Assembly (NCBI GenBank): GCA_020630335.1
Contig: JAHDBN010000008.1
Location: 40,905 to 104,904 of the forward strand
DNA: 64,000 nucleotides
From: Bacteriovoracaceae bacterium
GTDB taxonomy: Bacteria; Bdellovibrionota; Bacteriovoracia; Bacteriovoracales; Bacteriovoracaceae
Direction: 5' to 3'
Program-made: the position numbers and the translations under genes
The notes under the pieces: generated by a model
What the model saw: only the letters and a program-made list of their open reading frames with translations
What the model was told of the DNA's origin: nothing
Database searches by the model: none
In this document: positions 1 to 9,865 of the stretch, piece by piece
Layout: the number at the start of each line of letters is the position of its first letter
Position numbering within the stretch: the first letter of the stretch is position 1

Positions 1-31
1 GATTTTAAAGATGTATTAACAATATAATGAG

Positions 32-952
32 TTAAGAGTAAGCACAGACATCCAAAGATTTAGATAGAACGCTAACAGAGAATGATTCAGAATCTTCAAG
101 TATTTCTCCATCTCCTAAAAACTTTACAGCTTTTCCACGAATGACATTTAAAACGAGTTCATTCGTTTCAAAAGCTATTAAATCTTCATCTCCACTCACA
201 TCGATCCCTAAATTAATTTTAAGTATAGTCAACGCTAATTTAAGACGACTTGTGTGTTTAAATATTAAGACATTAAAGTATCCGTCATTATTTTTAGTAT
301 TTGGTGCAACTAAAAATTTTCCACCTATCCTGGCTTGATTATTTACCATAATGATAGGAGCTTTTACTTTTTTATCTACTTTAGAAAAATCAGGACTATC
401 AATCTGATAAGTAGATATTTTCATTTCGCCTATCATTTCCTTCGCAATGAAAATACTATAAATAAAAGAGCCGGTATATTTCATGACCTTTTTAAAAACA
501 GGATATTTGCTCCGAATTTCATTTATTTTATGAGCAACATTAGATGTTAAACCTATCCCACCATTTGTTATCATATACTCATGATTCACTTTTATGACAT
601 CTACGCTTCGAATTTGCTGACTCTTCAATGCACTAATTGCTTTCTCTAAATTATCAATTCCTAATTCTCTTGCAAAATCATTGGCCGTACCTGTAGGAAT
701 TACTAAGAGCTTAATATTAGAACCCACTAAAAACTTCACTAAAGTGTTAACTGTTCCATCCCCACCAACAGCAAAAATATAATCTACTTGATCTTTAATA
801 TCTTCTTTTACTAATTGAGAAATTAAATCTTTACTCTCTGGCTTTCTAAACTTCACAACATGATTTACAAAGTGCTCTGAGATAACCTCTTCCCATTTTG
901 TATCATTGCCTTGCGAAGCTTTGTTATTGAGATAGACACTAATTTTGAACAT
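32..952 (-). CDS. Diacylglycerol/lipid kinase family protein (DagK/YegS type)
   Basis: This is a predicted cytosolic or membrane-associated lipid kinase that uses ATP to phosphorylate a lipid such as diacylglycerol. The family signature is clear: GGDGT at about residues 63-67 is the nucleotide-binding motif, and PTGTANDFA follows at about 86-94. The C-terminal half has the usual beta-sandwich with APNTKNNDGYF. The length (306 aa) is normal for the family. A GTG at 970 would add six residues (MLEFCI), but the ATG at 952 gives MFKISVYLNN, a typical start; neither has a good Shine-Dalgarno. The gene stands alone next to the window edge and the exact lipid substrate cannot be told. Confidence 0.85.
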   Translation of the reverse strand: MFKISVYLNNKASQGNDTKWEEVISEHFVNHVVKFRKPESKDLISQLVKEDIKDQVDYIFAVGGDGTVNTLVKFLVGSNIKLLVIPTGTANDFARELGIDNLEKAISALKSQQIRSVDVIKVNHEYMITNGGIGLTSNVAHKINEIRSKYPVFKKVMKYTGSFIYSIFIAKEMIGEMKISTYQIDSPDFSKVDKKVKAPIIMVNNQARIGGKFLVAPNTKNNDGYFNVLIFKHTSRLKLALTILKINLGIDVSGDEDLIAFETNELVLNVIRGKAVKFLGDGEILEDSESFSVSVLSKSLDVCAYS

Positions 953-1216
953 AATACAAAACTCTAGCACAAAAGGTTTTTCTCGTCTTATGCCATGAAG
1001 TAATTACAAAAGTTTCAAGTTCTTATCGGCTTCTTTCTAAAGCAATTCTCAAAACGTGCTTCTCTTTAATTTAATTTTCATTTGCCCATTTTTCTTTACA
1101 TTTCACAGGTCTTATTTTTTCAGTAACTGCTTGAAATCAGGTAAAACTTGCAATATTCGAGCTTCTAATCCCCTGTTCGGATTTAAAATATTTGTAGGGG
1201 AAATAAAGGGGCAAGA

Positions 1217-2233
1217 ATGAAGATTTTAGGGTTAATTCAGATTTTAGTATTAGCGAACTTAGCATCAGCTTTTACGATTTCAAAAAAGTCAGCTTATATA
1301 GCTACTCATTCAGCTTTTAGCTCTTGGGGAACAAAAACTCAATCAATTGCTAATATTCATGCGTTCGAGGCTCTTCAAAACTTAAAAATAAAAAAAATAC
1401 CTACTATTGCTGTTATTGATACTGGAATTGATCCATTTCATAAGTTTTTAATCTCTAATATTTATACTTTTAAGAACGGAAAATTAAAAAAAGCAACTAC
1501 TACGAATTATGGAAGAGATTTCTCAAACTCTTTCAAGGGAGAAAAAGCAACAAATACTCCAGTTGATAGTCATGGACATGGGACACATGTTGCTGGAATT
1601 ATCAAATCTGTATTTCCAGTAGCAAAATTTGTTCCTGTTAAATTCTTTAATGAGAAAGCTAGTGGAGATGATAATATGATTAATCTTTTAAAGGCTTTGA
1701 AATTTGCGATTGATAATAACGTAGATATCATTAACTACTCAGGTGGTGGTAAAGCAGCTAAGAAAAGTTTAATGGCTCAAGAAGTAAGATTACTAAAAGA
1801 AGCTAAAAGAAAAGGAATCTTAATCGTAACTGCATCTGGAAATGATGGACAAAACATTGATTTAAAAAGAAATCATTATTTTCCAGCAAGTTATAAGTAT
1901 TCAAATATTTTAAGCGTTGGAGCTTATGATAAAAATTTAAATTTCTTTAATAGATCAAACTATGGAGCAGGTACAGTTCATATTGTAGCTCCTGGAAAAT
2001 CGATTGCTTCTGCTCACATTAAAGGAGCTTATTCAATGAGTGGAACAAGCCAAGCAACTGCTTTTGTTTCAGGAGTTGCTGCAATTTTAAAATCAGCATA
2101 CCCAGAATTAAATGATGAGCAAATCAAGGGTTTAATCATCAAAAGCTCAACTCACAAAAATCAGTTTTCTGGTAAATCTATAGGTGGAAAGCTTAACGCA
2201 TTTAACGCTTTAAGATTAGCTTCTAGAAACTAA
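1217..2233 (+). CDS. Secreted subtilisin-like serine protease (S8 family)
   Basis: This is an exported endopeptidase. Residues 1-18 are a signal peptide (MKILGLIQILVLANLASA). The catalytic triad is visible: Asp68 in AVIDTGID, His121 in GHGTHVAG and Ser278 in GTSQATAF, with oxyanion Asn209 in ASGND. The catalytic domain starts only about 45 residues after the signal peptide, so any propeptide is short. The motif after the Ser (GTSQATAFVSG) departs from the common GTSMASPHVAG. The start is supported by GGGGC about 5 nt upstream of the ATG. The 246-bp region before the gene holds nothing else recognised. It fits a predatory or proteolytic lifestyle; the substrate is unknown. Confidence 0.9.
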   Translation: MKILGLIQILVLANLASAFTISKKSAYIATHSAFSSWGTKTQSIANIHAFEALQNLKIKKIPTIAVIDTGIDPFHKFLISNIYTFKNGKLKKATTTNYGRDFSNSFKGEKATNTPVDSHGHGTHVAGIIKSVFPVAKFVPVKFFNEKASGDDNMINLLKALKFAIDNNVDIINYSGGGKAAKKSLMAQEVRLLKEAKRKGILIVTASGNDGQNIDLKRNHYFPASYKYSNILSVGAYDKNLNFFNRSNYGAGTVHIVAPGKSIASAHIKGAYSMSGTSQATAFVSGVAAILKSAYPELNDEQIKGLIIKSSTHKNQFSGKSIGGKLNAFNALRLASRN

Positions 2234-2411
2234 GATTTAGCCCTAGTTCTTTACCTGACAAGTTTAATTTGCACTTTCTAATAATTTATTCCCTAATAAG
2301 GTTTATAACTATCTAATTTTTTTATAAAAAATATTCACCATCACAATAATTGATATAAAAGATCAATGTTTTGTGACTCTACATCTGATCTTGAAATGCC
2401 AGAGCGAAAGG

Positions 2412-3296
2412 ATGTTTTTGAAATCTCTAGTTGTGTTATGTATTAGTTTTGTCTTCTTAATTTCTTGTGGTGGAGCTGGAAGTGATTCATCTGCTCAAGC
2501 AGTAGCCAGTGATTCTACTAGATGGTTAAATTCATCTTTACCAATATCATTAAAAGTCTCAAGTTCTTTTTCTTTAGCTGCTGAGCAGGCAGCTATAAGC
2601 AATTCTGCGGCTGAATGGTCTACGGCTGTAGAGAATCAAGTGACATTTATATCTAGTACCCTGCCAACAACTAGTAATAAAGTTTATTCTAGCTTATCAA
2701 GTTATAATGATGGTGAAATGGGAGTTTATCAACTAACAACCTGGCCATCAAGTCTACCTTCTACTGCATTAGCTGTTACTCAACTTTTTGGTTACCAAAA
2801 CTCTAATGGTGGAGTTGTTATTACTCATGCTGATATTTTAGTTAATGAAGATTCTTATAGTTTTTCAACCAATGGAGCTGATTTTACTAAATATGATTTC
2901 GAAACAGTCATGCTTCACGAGCTAGGCCATTTTTTAGGATTGGCCCATCAAAGTTATACTGCAAACTCTGTCATGATTCCTTCTATTAGTTTAAGTGATG
3001 TTAATAGAACTTCTACGACGCTAGATAGAGCTAATATGGCCTATAATTATGAACTTTCTACAAGTTATACTAGTTCTATTATGGCAGGTGGTTCAATTGC
3101 TGCACTTCATGTAGGTATTGAAGAAGATCAGGAAGAAGATTTAGATCAAGGTGTTATAGAAGAGATTGGTTATAATTTAATTAGAATTCAAGTTCATCTG
3201 ATGGAAAACGGTGAATGTATAACGATGAAAAATGGAAAAGAAATTTCAAGACATAAAGTTGATCTACATCCTAGTAGGACAGCTAATTCCAAGTAA
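2412..3296 (+). CDS. Matrixin-like zinc metalloprotease lipoprotein (M10-like)
   Basis: This is a predicted membrane-anchored zinc endopeptidase. A lipoprotein signal with lipobox LISC (lipidated Cys19) follows the ATG at 2412, which is why this start is preferred to an upstream GTG at 2373. The zinc motif HELGHFLGLAH (His169, Glu170, His173, His179) is the HExxHxxGxxH of the metzincins, and a Met-turn follows in SVMIP (Met188). The roughly 100-residue C-terminal extension is acidic (EEDQEEDLDQG) and not recognised. The last 33 bases overlap the end of argS on the other strand, so the two genes are convergent and share sequence. Confidence 0.85.
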   Translation: MFLKSLVVLCISFVFLISCGGAGSDSSAQAVASDSTRWLNSSLPISLKVSSSFSLAAEQAAISNSAAEWSTAVENQVTFISSTLPTTSNKVYSSLSSYNDGEMGVYQLTTWPSSLPSTALAVTQLFGYQNSNGGVVITHADILVNEDSYSFSTNGADFTKYDFETVMLHELGHFLGLAHQSYTANSVMIPSISLSDVNRTSTTLDRANMAYNYELSTSYTSSIMAGGSIAALHVGIEEDQEEDLDQGVIEEIGYNLIRIQVHLMENGECITMKNGKEISRHKVDLHPSRTANSK

Positions 3297-5018
3297 GCTT
3301 AAACCTTCTTTTAAAACTTCTGAGAAATTATCAATTAAATATAACCTAGCGTGCTTAACACTTTCTTCTTGATTCATGATTGGATGATCAGCATAAAAAC
3401 TATTAAAGTCTTGGCATAGATCATAAAGATAATTACAAAGTAAACTTGGTGAATATTTCAAACTCGCCTCTTGAATTACATCATGAAAACTATTCATCTT
3501 AAAAAGAAGTTTTCCTTCTTTATCACTACTTAAATTTTTAGCATACTCAGGATTAATGCTCTCTGCCTTATCGCAAATAGATCGAATTCTAGCATATGTA
3601 TATTGAAGATAAGGCCCTGAGTTACCATCTAAACGTAACCACTCATCCATATCAAAAATAATTTTCTTTTGAGAATCAATTCGGCACATCCCATACTTAA
3701 TTGCACCATTTGCAATCATTTTACTTACGCTTTGAATCTTCTCACTCTCCCACTCATCTTTATACTTCTCTAGATATCTTTCTTGAATAGTCTTTTCCAT
3801 TTGTTGAATCAAAGAATCCAAAGTAATAACAATCCCCTTTCTAGAGCTCATCGCACCACTAGTTAGCTCAACAAAAGCATAAGATAAATGCTCACAAAGT
3901 TTTGCTTGCTCAAACCCCATTAATTCTAGAGTTTTAAAAACTTGTTTAAAATGTAGTGATTGTCTCTCATCAACAATATAAATACTCTTCTCTATTTTAA
4001 AATCCTGAAACTTTTTTCTCGCTAGCTCCAAGTCTTTCGTAGAATAAAGTCCATTGCCATCAGATTTTTTTACCATAAAAAATCCTAGCTTATGATCACT
4101 TAGATCGATTCCCACTGCTCCATCATCAACTTTAAAAAAACCTTTTTCTAAATACTCATCAACTAACTTAAGTGATGGTTTATCCACTTCAGATTCAAAA
4201 AACCAATGCTCAAAATCAACATCGGCCCAAGTATAAAAATGCTTCATCAAACTAATAGACCATTGCCTTGTTTCTTTCCAAAGATCGTAATACTCACCTG
4301 TTTGAGTTTTCAATTTCTTTAGAATCGCAGTTAATTCTTCTCTGTTCTTTGCTTCTAACTCACTTCCTCTTTGTTCTTCTAACAAGGCATTAGCCTTAGA
4401 GTATTGCTCTCCAAGCCAAGCACCTTTATTCTCAGAAGGTGCTTCTAGATTATTTTTTTTAAGAAACCACAAAGTCTTAGCAACATGTGTTCCCACATCA
4501 CCCGGATAGGTAGCTGCTATCACTTCTACTCCAGAAAATCTTAAAAGATTTACGATAGAATTTCCTAAACAAAGATTCCTCATATGTCCAACATGTAACT
4601 CTTTATGTGTATTCGGCTGAGAATACTCAATCATCGTTTTTAAAGTCTCTGAAAAGAGTTCTTTTTTGAAAAATTCTTTTGATTCTATATTTTTTAAAAA
4701 ATTTGATGCGAAAGAAGAAAAATTAATATGAAAATTCGTATAAGGCCCTAGGTTTTCTATCTTTTCAAAGTGACTACTTTTCTTGTCATTTGCAAATTCA
4801 CAAAAATCACTCGCTAACTCAACTGGCTTCATCTTTAAAATTTTACTTAAATGAAACATGGGAAGGGCCAATTGCCCATTCTCCCACTTAGGAGGAGTCC
4901 CTATTTGCTTATATAAGCTTAATTCATCATTAAACGTACTTTCTCCCTTATTTTCTAGATACAGCCTAATAAGCTCTAAAATCTCAATTTTCAATGAATT
5001 ACTGGCCTTTCTTTTCAT
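3264..5018 (-). CDS. argS: Arginyl-tRNA synthetase
   Basis: This enzyme charges tRNA-Arg with arginine in the cytosol. The class I HIGH motif appears as HVGHMR near residues 142-147, and the KMSKS-like loop appears as MSSRKG. The C-terminal part (GPYLQYTYARIRSI) matches the anticodon-binding DALR region. The length (584 aa) is typical. Three in-frame starts lie close together (TTG 5033, ATG 5027, ATG 5018). The ATG at 5018 is chosen because GAGG lies 9 nt upstream. The 3' end overlaps the convergent metalloprotease gene by 33 nt. Confidence 0.95.
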   Translation of the reverse strand: MKRKASNSLKIEILELIRLYLENKGESTFNDELSLYKQIGTPPKWENGQLALPMFHLSKILKMKPVELASDFCEFANDKKSSHFEKIENLGPYTNFHINFSSFASNFLKNIESKEFFKKELFSETLKTMIEYSQPNTHKELHVGHMRNLCLGNSIVNLLRFSGVEVIAATYPGDVGTHVAKTLWFLKKNNLEAPSENKGAWLGEQYSKANALLEEQRGSELEAKNREELTAILKKLKTQTGEYYDLWKETRQWSISLMKHFYTWADVDFEHWFFESEVDKPSLKLVDEYLEKGFFKVDDGAVGIDLSDHKLGFFMVKKSDGNGLYSTKDLELARKKFQDFKIEKSIYIVDERQSLHFKQVFKTLELMGFEQAKLCEHLSYAFVELTSGAMSSRKGIVITLDSLIQQMEKTIQERYLEKYKDEWESEKIQSVSKMIANGAIKYGMCRIDSQKKIIFDMDEWLRLDGNSGPYLQYTYARIRSICDKAESINPEYAKNLSSDKEGKLLFKMNSFHDVIQEASLKYSPSLLCNYLYDLCQDFNSFYADHPIMNQEESVKHARLYLIDNFSEVLKEGLSLLGISCPTRM

Positions 5019-5057
5019 AACTCTCATCCTCAAATTTCTTAATTTTTAGCCAATCAC

Positions 5058-5065
5058 AGTATAAT
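5058..5065. promoter_or_regulatory. Shared -10-like element between argS and the secreted protein gene
   Basis: The 8-mer AGTATAAT contains a perfect TATAAT on the plus strand (5060-5065) and TATACT on the minus strand (5063-5058). It lies between the divergent genes argS and the 869-residue protein gene. No good -35 box is visible in either direction at 16-18 bp, so the call is tentative. Confidence 0.3.
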
Positions 5066-5120
5066 TAAACATATGGGTAAAGTCTTCCGATAAATAAAGG
5101 AATACTTTAATTGGGGAGTA

Positions 5121-7730
5121 ATGAAATACTTTAAGAATCTTTTTCACTTAGTTTTAATTGTTGAGTTAATTGCTCTTCCTGTTCAAGCTGATGTGAAGGG
5201 AACGATTCTTGATATCACTAAGAATGTTCTTCAAGAGCAGCTTGGAAATAGAGCTTCTTCTGCACAACTAGGCTCATACGCTAGAGTTGTAGCTGAGATT
5301 TGTCCCTTTGGCCAAGGATTACACTTTGAGGTTCCACAAGCCTGTAAGGCTTCGCAAGAGTTACACCCAGATCTATTGAAGGTTATTGAAAAACAACATG
5401 AAAATATAAAAAAAACAAAAAGCCAAGACCTACCACGATGTCAGTCTAATAAGAAATCAAAAGTAAATACTCTTTTTGATTCAGAGATATCTCTTCTAGA
5501 AGAAGAGTTTGATAAAATTATAGATTTAAACAAAGATTTTGTTCGTGATACTTATACTAAAATATATGAACCAATGAAAAGAGAATATGAGTTCTTATAT
5601 GAAGGAAATGCAGGTGTTGGTGAACTCTTCAACGGAGTTCCGTCTTGCAAAAGCATAGGGACCGAGACTGATTTTCAAGAATGGGGAAATCAGGGAGGTC
5701 TTTTTGGCATGATTAGTAAAAGTGGAAAATCTGGAACAGGTGATCTTCTTATACAAAGAGATAATTTCGCCAAAGGGAATGTCTCCAAAAGACTTGATTC
5801 ATTTATTAATCAAGTTGCTCTTAATGCAAAACGAGAAGGACTTTACTCATTTAGAAAAAATGGTGATGTTACTCCAAAAAATTATAAAGATTTTTCTGGT
5901 CTGACGAGTTTTTCAGACACCTTAAATCAAGAAAAATCTGAATACCATAACAAATTCAAAGAATATAAAAATGAATTAGGAAAATACCTCACAAATGCTC
6001 CTGAAGATGTCGCTTTATTGCAATCTTTAACTGAACAAGGAGATAGCTCTGATATAACTTTAGCTTACAGAAATTGGAGAACAGCAAAAGAATCTCAATG
6101 TATTTATGGAACGATATCTTCAAGCAAGGAAGGATTTTATAAAATTTTTGATAATGTTTATGATAATGATCAAAATGTCACTGCTGATGAGAGAAGAGAT
6201 TTTAAAACTAAGGATATTGGTGGAACTTCAGATGTTTCAAGACAAATAAAGTCTGTTTTAGAAAATAATAATGGTAGATCATTAAGAGATAAAATCAAGG
6301 CTTTGAAAAAGTATATAAATGATCCAAGTAAAAGAAGACATGATACTAATGTACGTGCTCGTTTTTCAGGAACAAATAAAACATCATGGCACCCTAGTGA
6401 GTTATTGGATCAACTTTATAAAAAATGTATGGCAGGTAGCACTAATGCTTCAAGAGTGAATGGACATAAGATTACAACGGCCTTCAAACAAGTAAGAAGT
6501 TATGCCTTAAAAATAAATAAAGAAAAAAAACAATTTGCTGGTAATTTACGACAAAGCTTAAGAGCATCTTTAATAGATTGCTCTCAAGGAGATAGCTCTA
6601 AGTCTGATATGATGTGCTCTCCAGGTAAAGAAAGTGCATTTGCAATCAAAGGTGATTTTTGTTTAAAAAATGCTAATACATGTTCTAAAAGTGTAAGTGC
6701 TTGCTTAGGGAATGCTCGGAAATCTTATAAAAACAGACGTAATGCTTTAAAAAATATTGCTAAAACTTATAATCAACAAGTAGATAGTCATGTTCGTAAC
6801 TTAGATGTCCATATGAGACAAATTCAAAATAGGTTAAAAGGACATTTTAATCTTGTGAAAAGTTATGGGGTTTTCCCTAAGAGTGCTAGTCAGTTTAATG
6901 GCAGCAAAACCCTCGACATTCTAATGAATAAAAATTCTACAAATGATACATTCAAGAATGAAAACTTTAAAAAAGAAATCAATGAAGATATTAAAGAGTT
7001 AAACCCTGAGGAATTAATTAAAGATTTCCAAGAAGTAAAAGAGCAAGAAGTTAAAAGATTAGAGGATGCGAAAGCAGAATTTGAGACAATGCTTGATAAA
7101 ATCATAGAAGAAGCAAAAAATAGAGTTGAAGAATTTGAAGAAGATCTTGAGAAATGTTCGACTTCAAAGAATCTTACTTATCAAAAACAAGGAGAACGAG
7201 CCGGTCTTTGTCAGCAATCAAAGAATGATTATAGTTCAGAGACAGAAGAACTTGATGACTTGGTTAAAAACATGAGAAATGCTGGTATTATAACAGAAAG
7301 CTCAAGTGAAGACTTAGAAAAACATCGAGAAAATCTTAAGGAGTCAGAAAAAAAGTTAGAAAAAGCTAAAGAATACAAATATGATGAGGGTGTTGAAAAA
7401 TTTTGTAACGCGCATGCAAATGAGACTGAAGTTTCGTGTGAACCTTGCTATAACAAACCATCAGAAACTTCAACTTCAAGCACAACTACTACAACAGAAG
7501 ATAAAGAGAAATCTAAAACTAAGGCTCAGGCTTGCATAGAAGAAATAAAAAAAATTAGAGATTATTATGATGAAAAGGTAGCTGGATCATTAAAAAATTC
7601 TCTTAAGTCTGCAGAAGATAATTGTACGGATATCAATAATGCATCCAGAGGTGATTTAGGTGAAAACCCTTCGAGCGATAGTGTTCAAGATATTCTTGAA
7701 GCAATAAAATCTACTGTAAACCAAATTTAA
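5121..7730 (+). CDS. Large secreted protein of unknown function with coiled coil and Thr-rich stretch
   Basis: I do not recognise this 869-residue protein. A signal peptide (MKYFKNLFHLVLIVELIALPVQA, about residues 1-23) predicts export. The body is rich in Lys, Asn and Ser with scattered Cys residues, several in close pairs, so disulfides in the periplasm are plausible. Residues about 625-720 are strongly charged and heptad-like (EVKEQEVKRLEDAKAEFE), predicting a long coiled coil. A short Thr run (SSTTTTTED) precedes the C-terminal Cys-containing segment. The start has GGGGAG 2 nt before the ATG. The stop codon shares the palindrome TTAA with the stop of the convergent beta-barrel gene. Confidence 0.75.
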   Translation: MKYFKNLFHLVLIVELIALPVQADVKGTILDITKNVLQEQLGNRASSAQLGSYARVVAEICPFGQGLHFEVPQACKASQELHPDLLKVIEKQHENIKKTKSQDLPRCQSNKKSKVNTLFDSEISLLEEEFDKIIDLNKDFVRDTYTKIYEPMKREYEFLYEGNAGVGELFNGVPSCKSIGTETDFQEWGNQGGLFGMISKSGKSGTGDLLIQRDNFAKGNVSKRLDSFINQVALNAKREGLYSFRKNGDVTPKNYKDFSGLTSFSDTLNQEKSEYHNKFKEYKNELGKYLTNAPEDVALLQSLTEQGDSSDITLAYRNWRTAKESQCIYGTISSSKEGFYKIFDNVYDNDQNVTADERRDFKTKDIGGTSDVSRQIKSVLENNNGRSLRDKIKALKKYINDPSKRRHDTNVRARFSGTNKTSWHPSELLDQLYKKCMAGSTNASRVNGHKITTAFKQVRSYALKINKEKKQFAGNLRQSLRASLIDCSQGDSSKSDMMCSPGKESAFAIKGDFCLKNANTCSKSVSACLGNARKSYKNRRNALKNIAKTYNQQVDSHVRNLDVHMRQIQNRLKGHFNLVKSYGVFPKSASQFNGSKTLDILMNKNSTNDTFKNENFKKEINEDIKELNPEELIKDFQEVKEQEVKRLEDAKAEFETMLDKIIEEAKNRVEEFEEDLEKCSTSKNLTYQKQGERAGLCQQSKNDYSSETEELDDLVKNMRNAGIITESSSEDLEKHRENLKESEKKLEKAKEYKYDEGVEKFCNAHANETEVSCEPCYNKPSETSTSSTTTTTEDKEKSKTKAQACIEEIKKIRDYYDEKVAGSLKNSLKSAEDNCTDINNASRGDLGENPSSDSVQDILEAIKSTVNQI

Positions 7731-8797
7731 AATCGCAACACAAAATCAACATCCACACCAATCGCATTCACCTTTACAGAATTAATCAAATCAAAAGAAA
7801 GGATTTGTCCGTTCGAAAGCTTCCTCTCACCTTTTGAAAAACTTAGTGGTTGATACACAACTTCAAAAAGAACCCCAAACTTTTCATTAAAAAAATATTC
7901 GTGCCCAGCACTGACTCTAAAGCCAGTTCCTCTTAGATTAATTTCTTGGTTAAATTTATTTGAAGAATCTTTATATCCATAAGCTGCATAGGAAAACCCA
8001 ATACTTCCAAACCATCCTTTTTTCTGATAACCAACATGTAACCCGGCATCTGCTAAAGCAGTATCAAGATCAAAAACCGTCTTTGTTCCACTAACATTTT
8101 GTACTCCCTCACTGCTACCACCAAGGCCTTGTCTATAATTCATTCCTAAGAAAAAACTTGAACTAATATACCTTCTATAACCTAGGTTTAATCCTATATT
8201 ACTACCTGATTCGACTTCCCAGCGATCTCCGTTAGTATCATGATCTTTCGCTTTTCCAATACTAATATATGATGCTCCAAGGAAAAATCTATTTTTATAA
8301 TCTGGTTTTGAAGTTTTATATTCTTTTTCATCCTCGAGAGTCTCAATATCATTGATTGAATCTTGACTTGTTTCAAAGGTATTCTCTGAAGGTAATAAAG
8401 AAGTATTATTTTCAATGCTACTACCTACACTCACAGCTGATTGATTTGTCTTTTGAACTTCTTTATTATTTGAGGTGTTAGAATAAGTTGTCTTTATTAT
8501 TTTTTTTGTGCTTTTTACTTTTGTACCAGCTTTTAATTTAAGAACTTTCAAGTTCGTTCCAACTGATAAATGTTCTACCCCCTTAATTACTTGTAGCATA
8601 CTTTTAGGTCCAGAGGTTAAGATTCCTATCGCTGAAATTAATTGTCCATTACCTTTAAAGTAATAAGTCTGATCTTTAAGAAAAGTTTTACCATCATTAG
8701 AAATAGTAATTTTATCACCAAATACTTTCTCAATACTTATAGAAAAAGAAACTGGTGCCCAAAGAATTATCGAACATATTAAAAGAAAAAATTTCAT
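7727..8797 (-). CDS. Outer-membrane beta-barrel-like protein
   Basis: A signal peptide (about residues 1-19) is followed by a small N-terminal domain (to about residue 105), a polar Asn/Ser/Thr-rich linker, and a C-terminal half (about 170-356) with alternating hydrophobic and aromatic residues and repeated strand-like segments such as NIGLNLGYRRYI. The last residues are DVDFVLRF, ending in Phe, as expected for a BAM substrate. The role is unknown; an 8-stranded OmpA/OmpW-like barrel is plausible. AGAGAGG precedes the ATG. It is convergent with, and overlaps by 4 nt, the large secreted protein gene. Confidence 0.7.
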   Translation of the reverse strand: MKFFLLICSIILWAPVSFSISIEKVFGDKITISNDGKTFLKDQTYYFKGNGQLISAIGILTSGPKSMLQVIKGVEHLSVGTNLKVLKLKAGTKVKSTKKIIKTTYSNTSNNKEVQKTNQSAVSVGSSIENNTSLLPSENTFETSQDSINDIETLEDEKEYKTSKPDYKNRFFLGASYISIGKAKDHDTNGDRWEVESGSNIGLNLGYRRYISSSFFLGMNYRQGLGGSSEGVQNVSGTKTVFDLDTALADAGLHVGYQKKGWFGSIGFSYAAYGYKDSSNKFNQEINLRGTGFRVSAGHEYFFNEKFGVLFEVVYQPLSFSKGERKLSNGQILSFDLINSVKVNAIGVDVDFVLRF

Positions 8798-8868
8798 AAA
8801 TACCTCTCTTATTAAGTATAGAGAAGATTAAGAATTTCTAAAACCATAAAAGTGTTTTACTCAGCTTT

Positions 8869-9735
8869 CTAGTGAGTGTCATCCCAAAAGCATTCTCTTG
8901 AATGAGGTTCTTTTAAAATCCCATCTCCATTATAAGACCAAGATCGTCTTCCCTTGGGGGAATCAATTCCAAAATGAATTCTAGTATTTCCAAAACCTGC
9001 TGAAAGGTTAGATGTATAAGAAAGAAAGTTTACATCAGAGTTATAGCGGCCCTTAAACCAGTAATTTTCGCAAATATATTGCTGAACTTTTTTTCTGACA
9101 TCAGTTTTTGAAAAGACCGCGCCTTTATAACTTAAATCCAAGGCACGTGCTAACAAATGATCACTATTTCTTTCTTTTTGCTTAAATGATTTATAAAGTT
9201 CTTTATTATAACAACTTGACCTATAATGGCTCTCAACACTTATAGGATGTCCTAAATTTTTTCTGATTTTTTCTGCCATTAGTAATAAAACAACAGATCT
9301 TATCCAACAAGGCCTTGGGGGTAATAAATTCTTCAATCCACAAGTCTTTAAAATTTCAGGATGATTACTTCTTGAAACTTCCCTAGCTGAAAAATTTACA
9401 ACTCCAGAGTCTTTTAAATATCTATCAAACCCTTCAAGAGTCTCAGGATAATTTGAAGAATAAGGAGAAGTAGCAAAGCCTCCCAAATCAAAGATCTTAT
9501 CTTCATAAAAATAAAATTCTTTCACTCCATTTGCTCTGTCGCAACTAACTCCGAAGTCAATTGATCCACTTGGTAAATCTGAAATTGGTTTTTTCTTAAT
9601 TTGAGCATGAGTTGCAGGATCAAAAGGATCTTCAAGTTCAAATGCTTGTGTAGTAGTAGTCACTCCCTCTTCATTCGAGGCAGTTGTTTTATTTCCACAA
9701 GAAATGAATAATACTAAAAGCACTATATACTTCAT
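8869..9735 (-). CDS. M15-type D-alanyl-D-alanine peptidase-like lipoprotein
   Basis: This is a predicted lipoprotein (lipobox FISC, Cys13) with a C-terminal zinc peptidase domain of the M15 family, which trims peptidoglycan cross-bridges or D-Ala termini. The zinc signature SxHxxxxAxD is seen at Ser191-His193-Asp200 (SDHLLARALD), and the third ligand is likely His254 in RIHFGID. Several Cys residues (for example 132, 143, 175, 222) may form disulfides. The N-terminal region after the lipidation site holds a short Thr run. There is no Shine-Dalgarno; a TG-extended -10-like hexamer lies 6 nt before the ATG. Confidence 0.8.
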   Translation of the reverse strand: MKYIVLLVLFISCGNKTTASNEEGVTTTTQAFELEDPFDPATHAQIKKKPISDLPSGSIDFGVSCDRANGVKEFYFYEDKIFDLGGFATSPYSSNYPETLEGFDRYLKDSGVVNFSAREVSRSNHPEILKTCGLKNLLPPRPCWIRSVVLLLMAEKIRKNLGHPISVESHYRSSCYNKELYKSFKQKERNSDHLLARALDLSYKGAVFSKTDVRKKVQQYICENYWFKGRYNSDVNFLSYTSNLSAGFGNTRIHFGIDSPKGRRSWSYNGDGILKEPHSRECFWDDTH

Positions 9736-9741
9736 AATTCA

Positions 9742-9750
9742 AGCATAACA
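9742..9750 (-). promoter_or_regulatory. Extended -10-like promoter element of the M15 lipoprotein gene
   Basis: On the minus strand the sequence TGTTATGCT is an extended -10 (TG-N-TATGCT). It ends exactly 6 nt before the ATG at 9735, so transcription would start at or near the start codon and give a leaderless mRNA. No clear -35 box is visible. Confidence 0.35.
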
Positions 9751-9865
9751 CTTGCTATAAGATGAAATTGTTAAAATTGTAATTATTGCAGAGATGTATA
9801 AAAAATAGACAAAAAAATTATTGTTTTATTAGAAAATCAAAAGCATTATTAAAAAAAGTAAATCT

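Noticed and set aside
6890..7105. Minus-strand open frame inside the 869-residue protein gene
   Set aside because: It has no ribosome binding site and mirrors the coiled-coil codons of the real gene.
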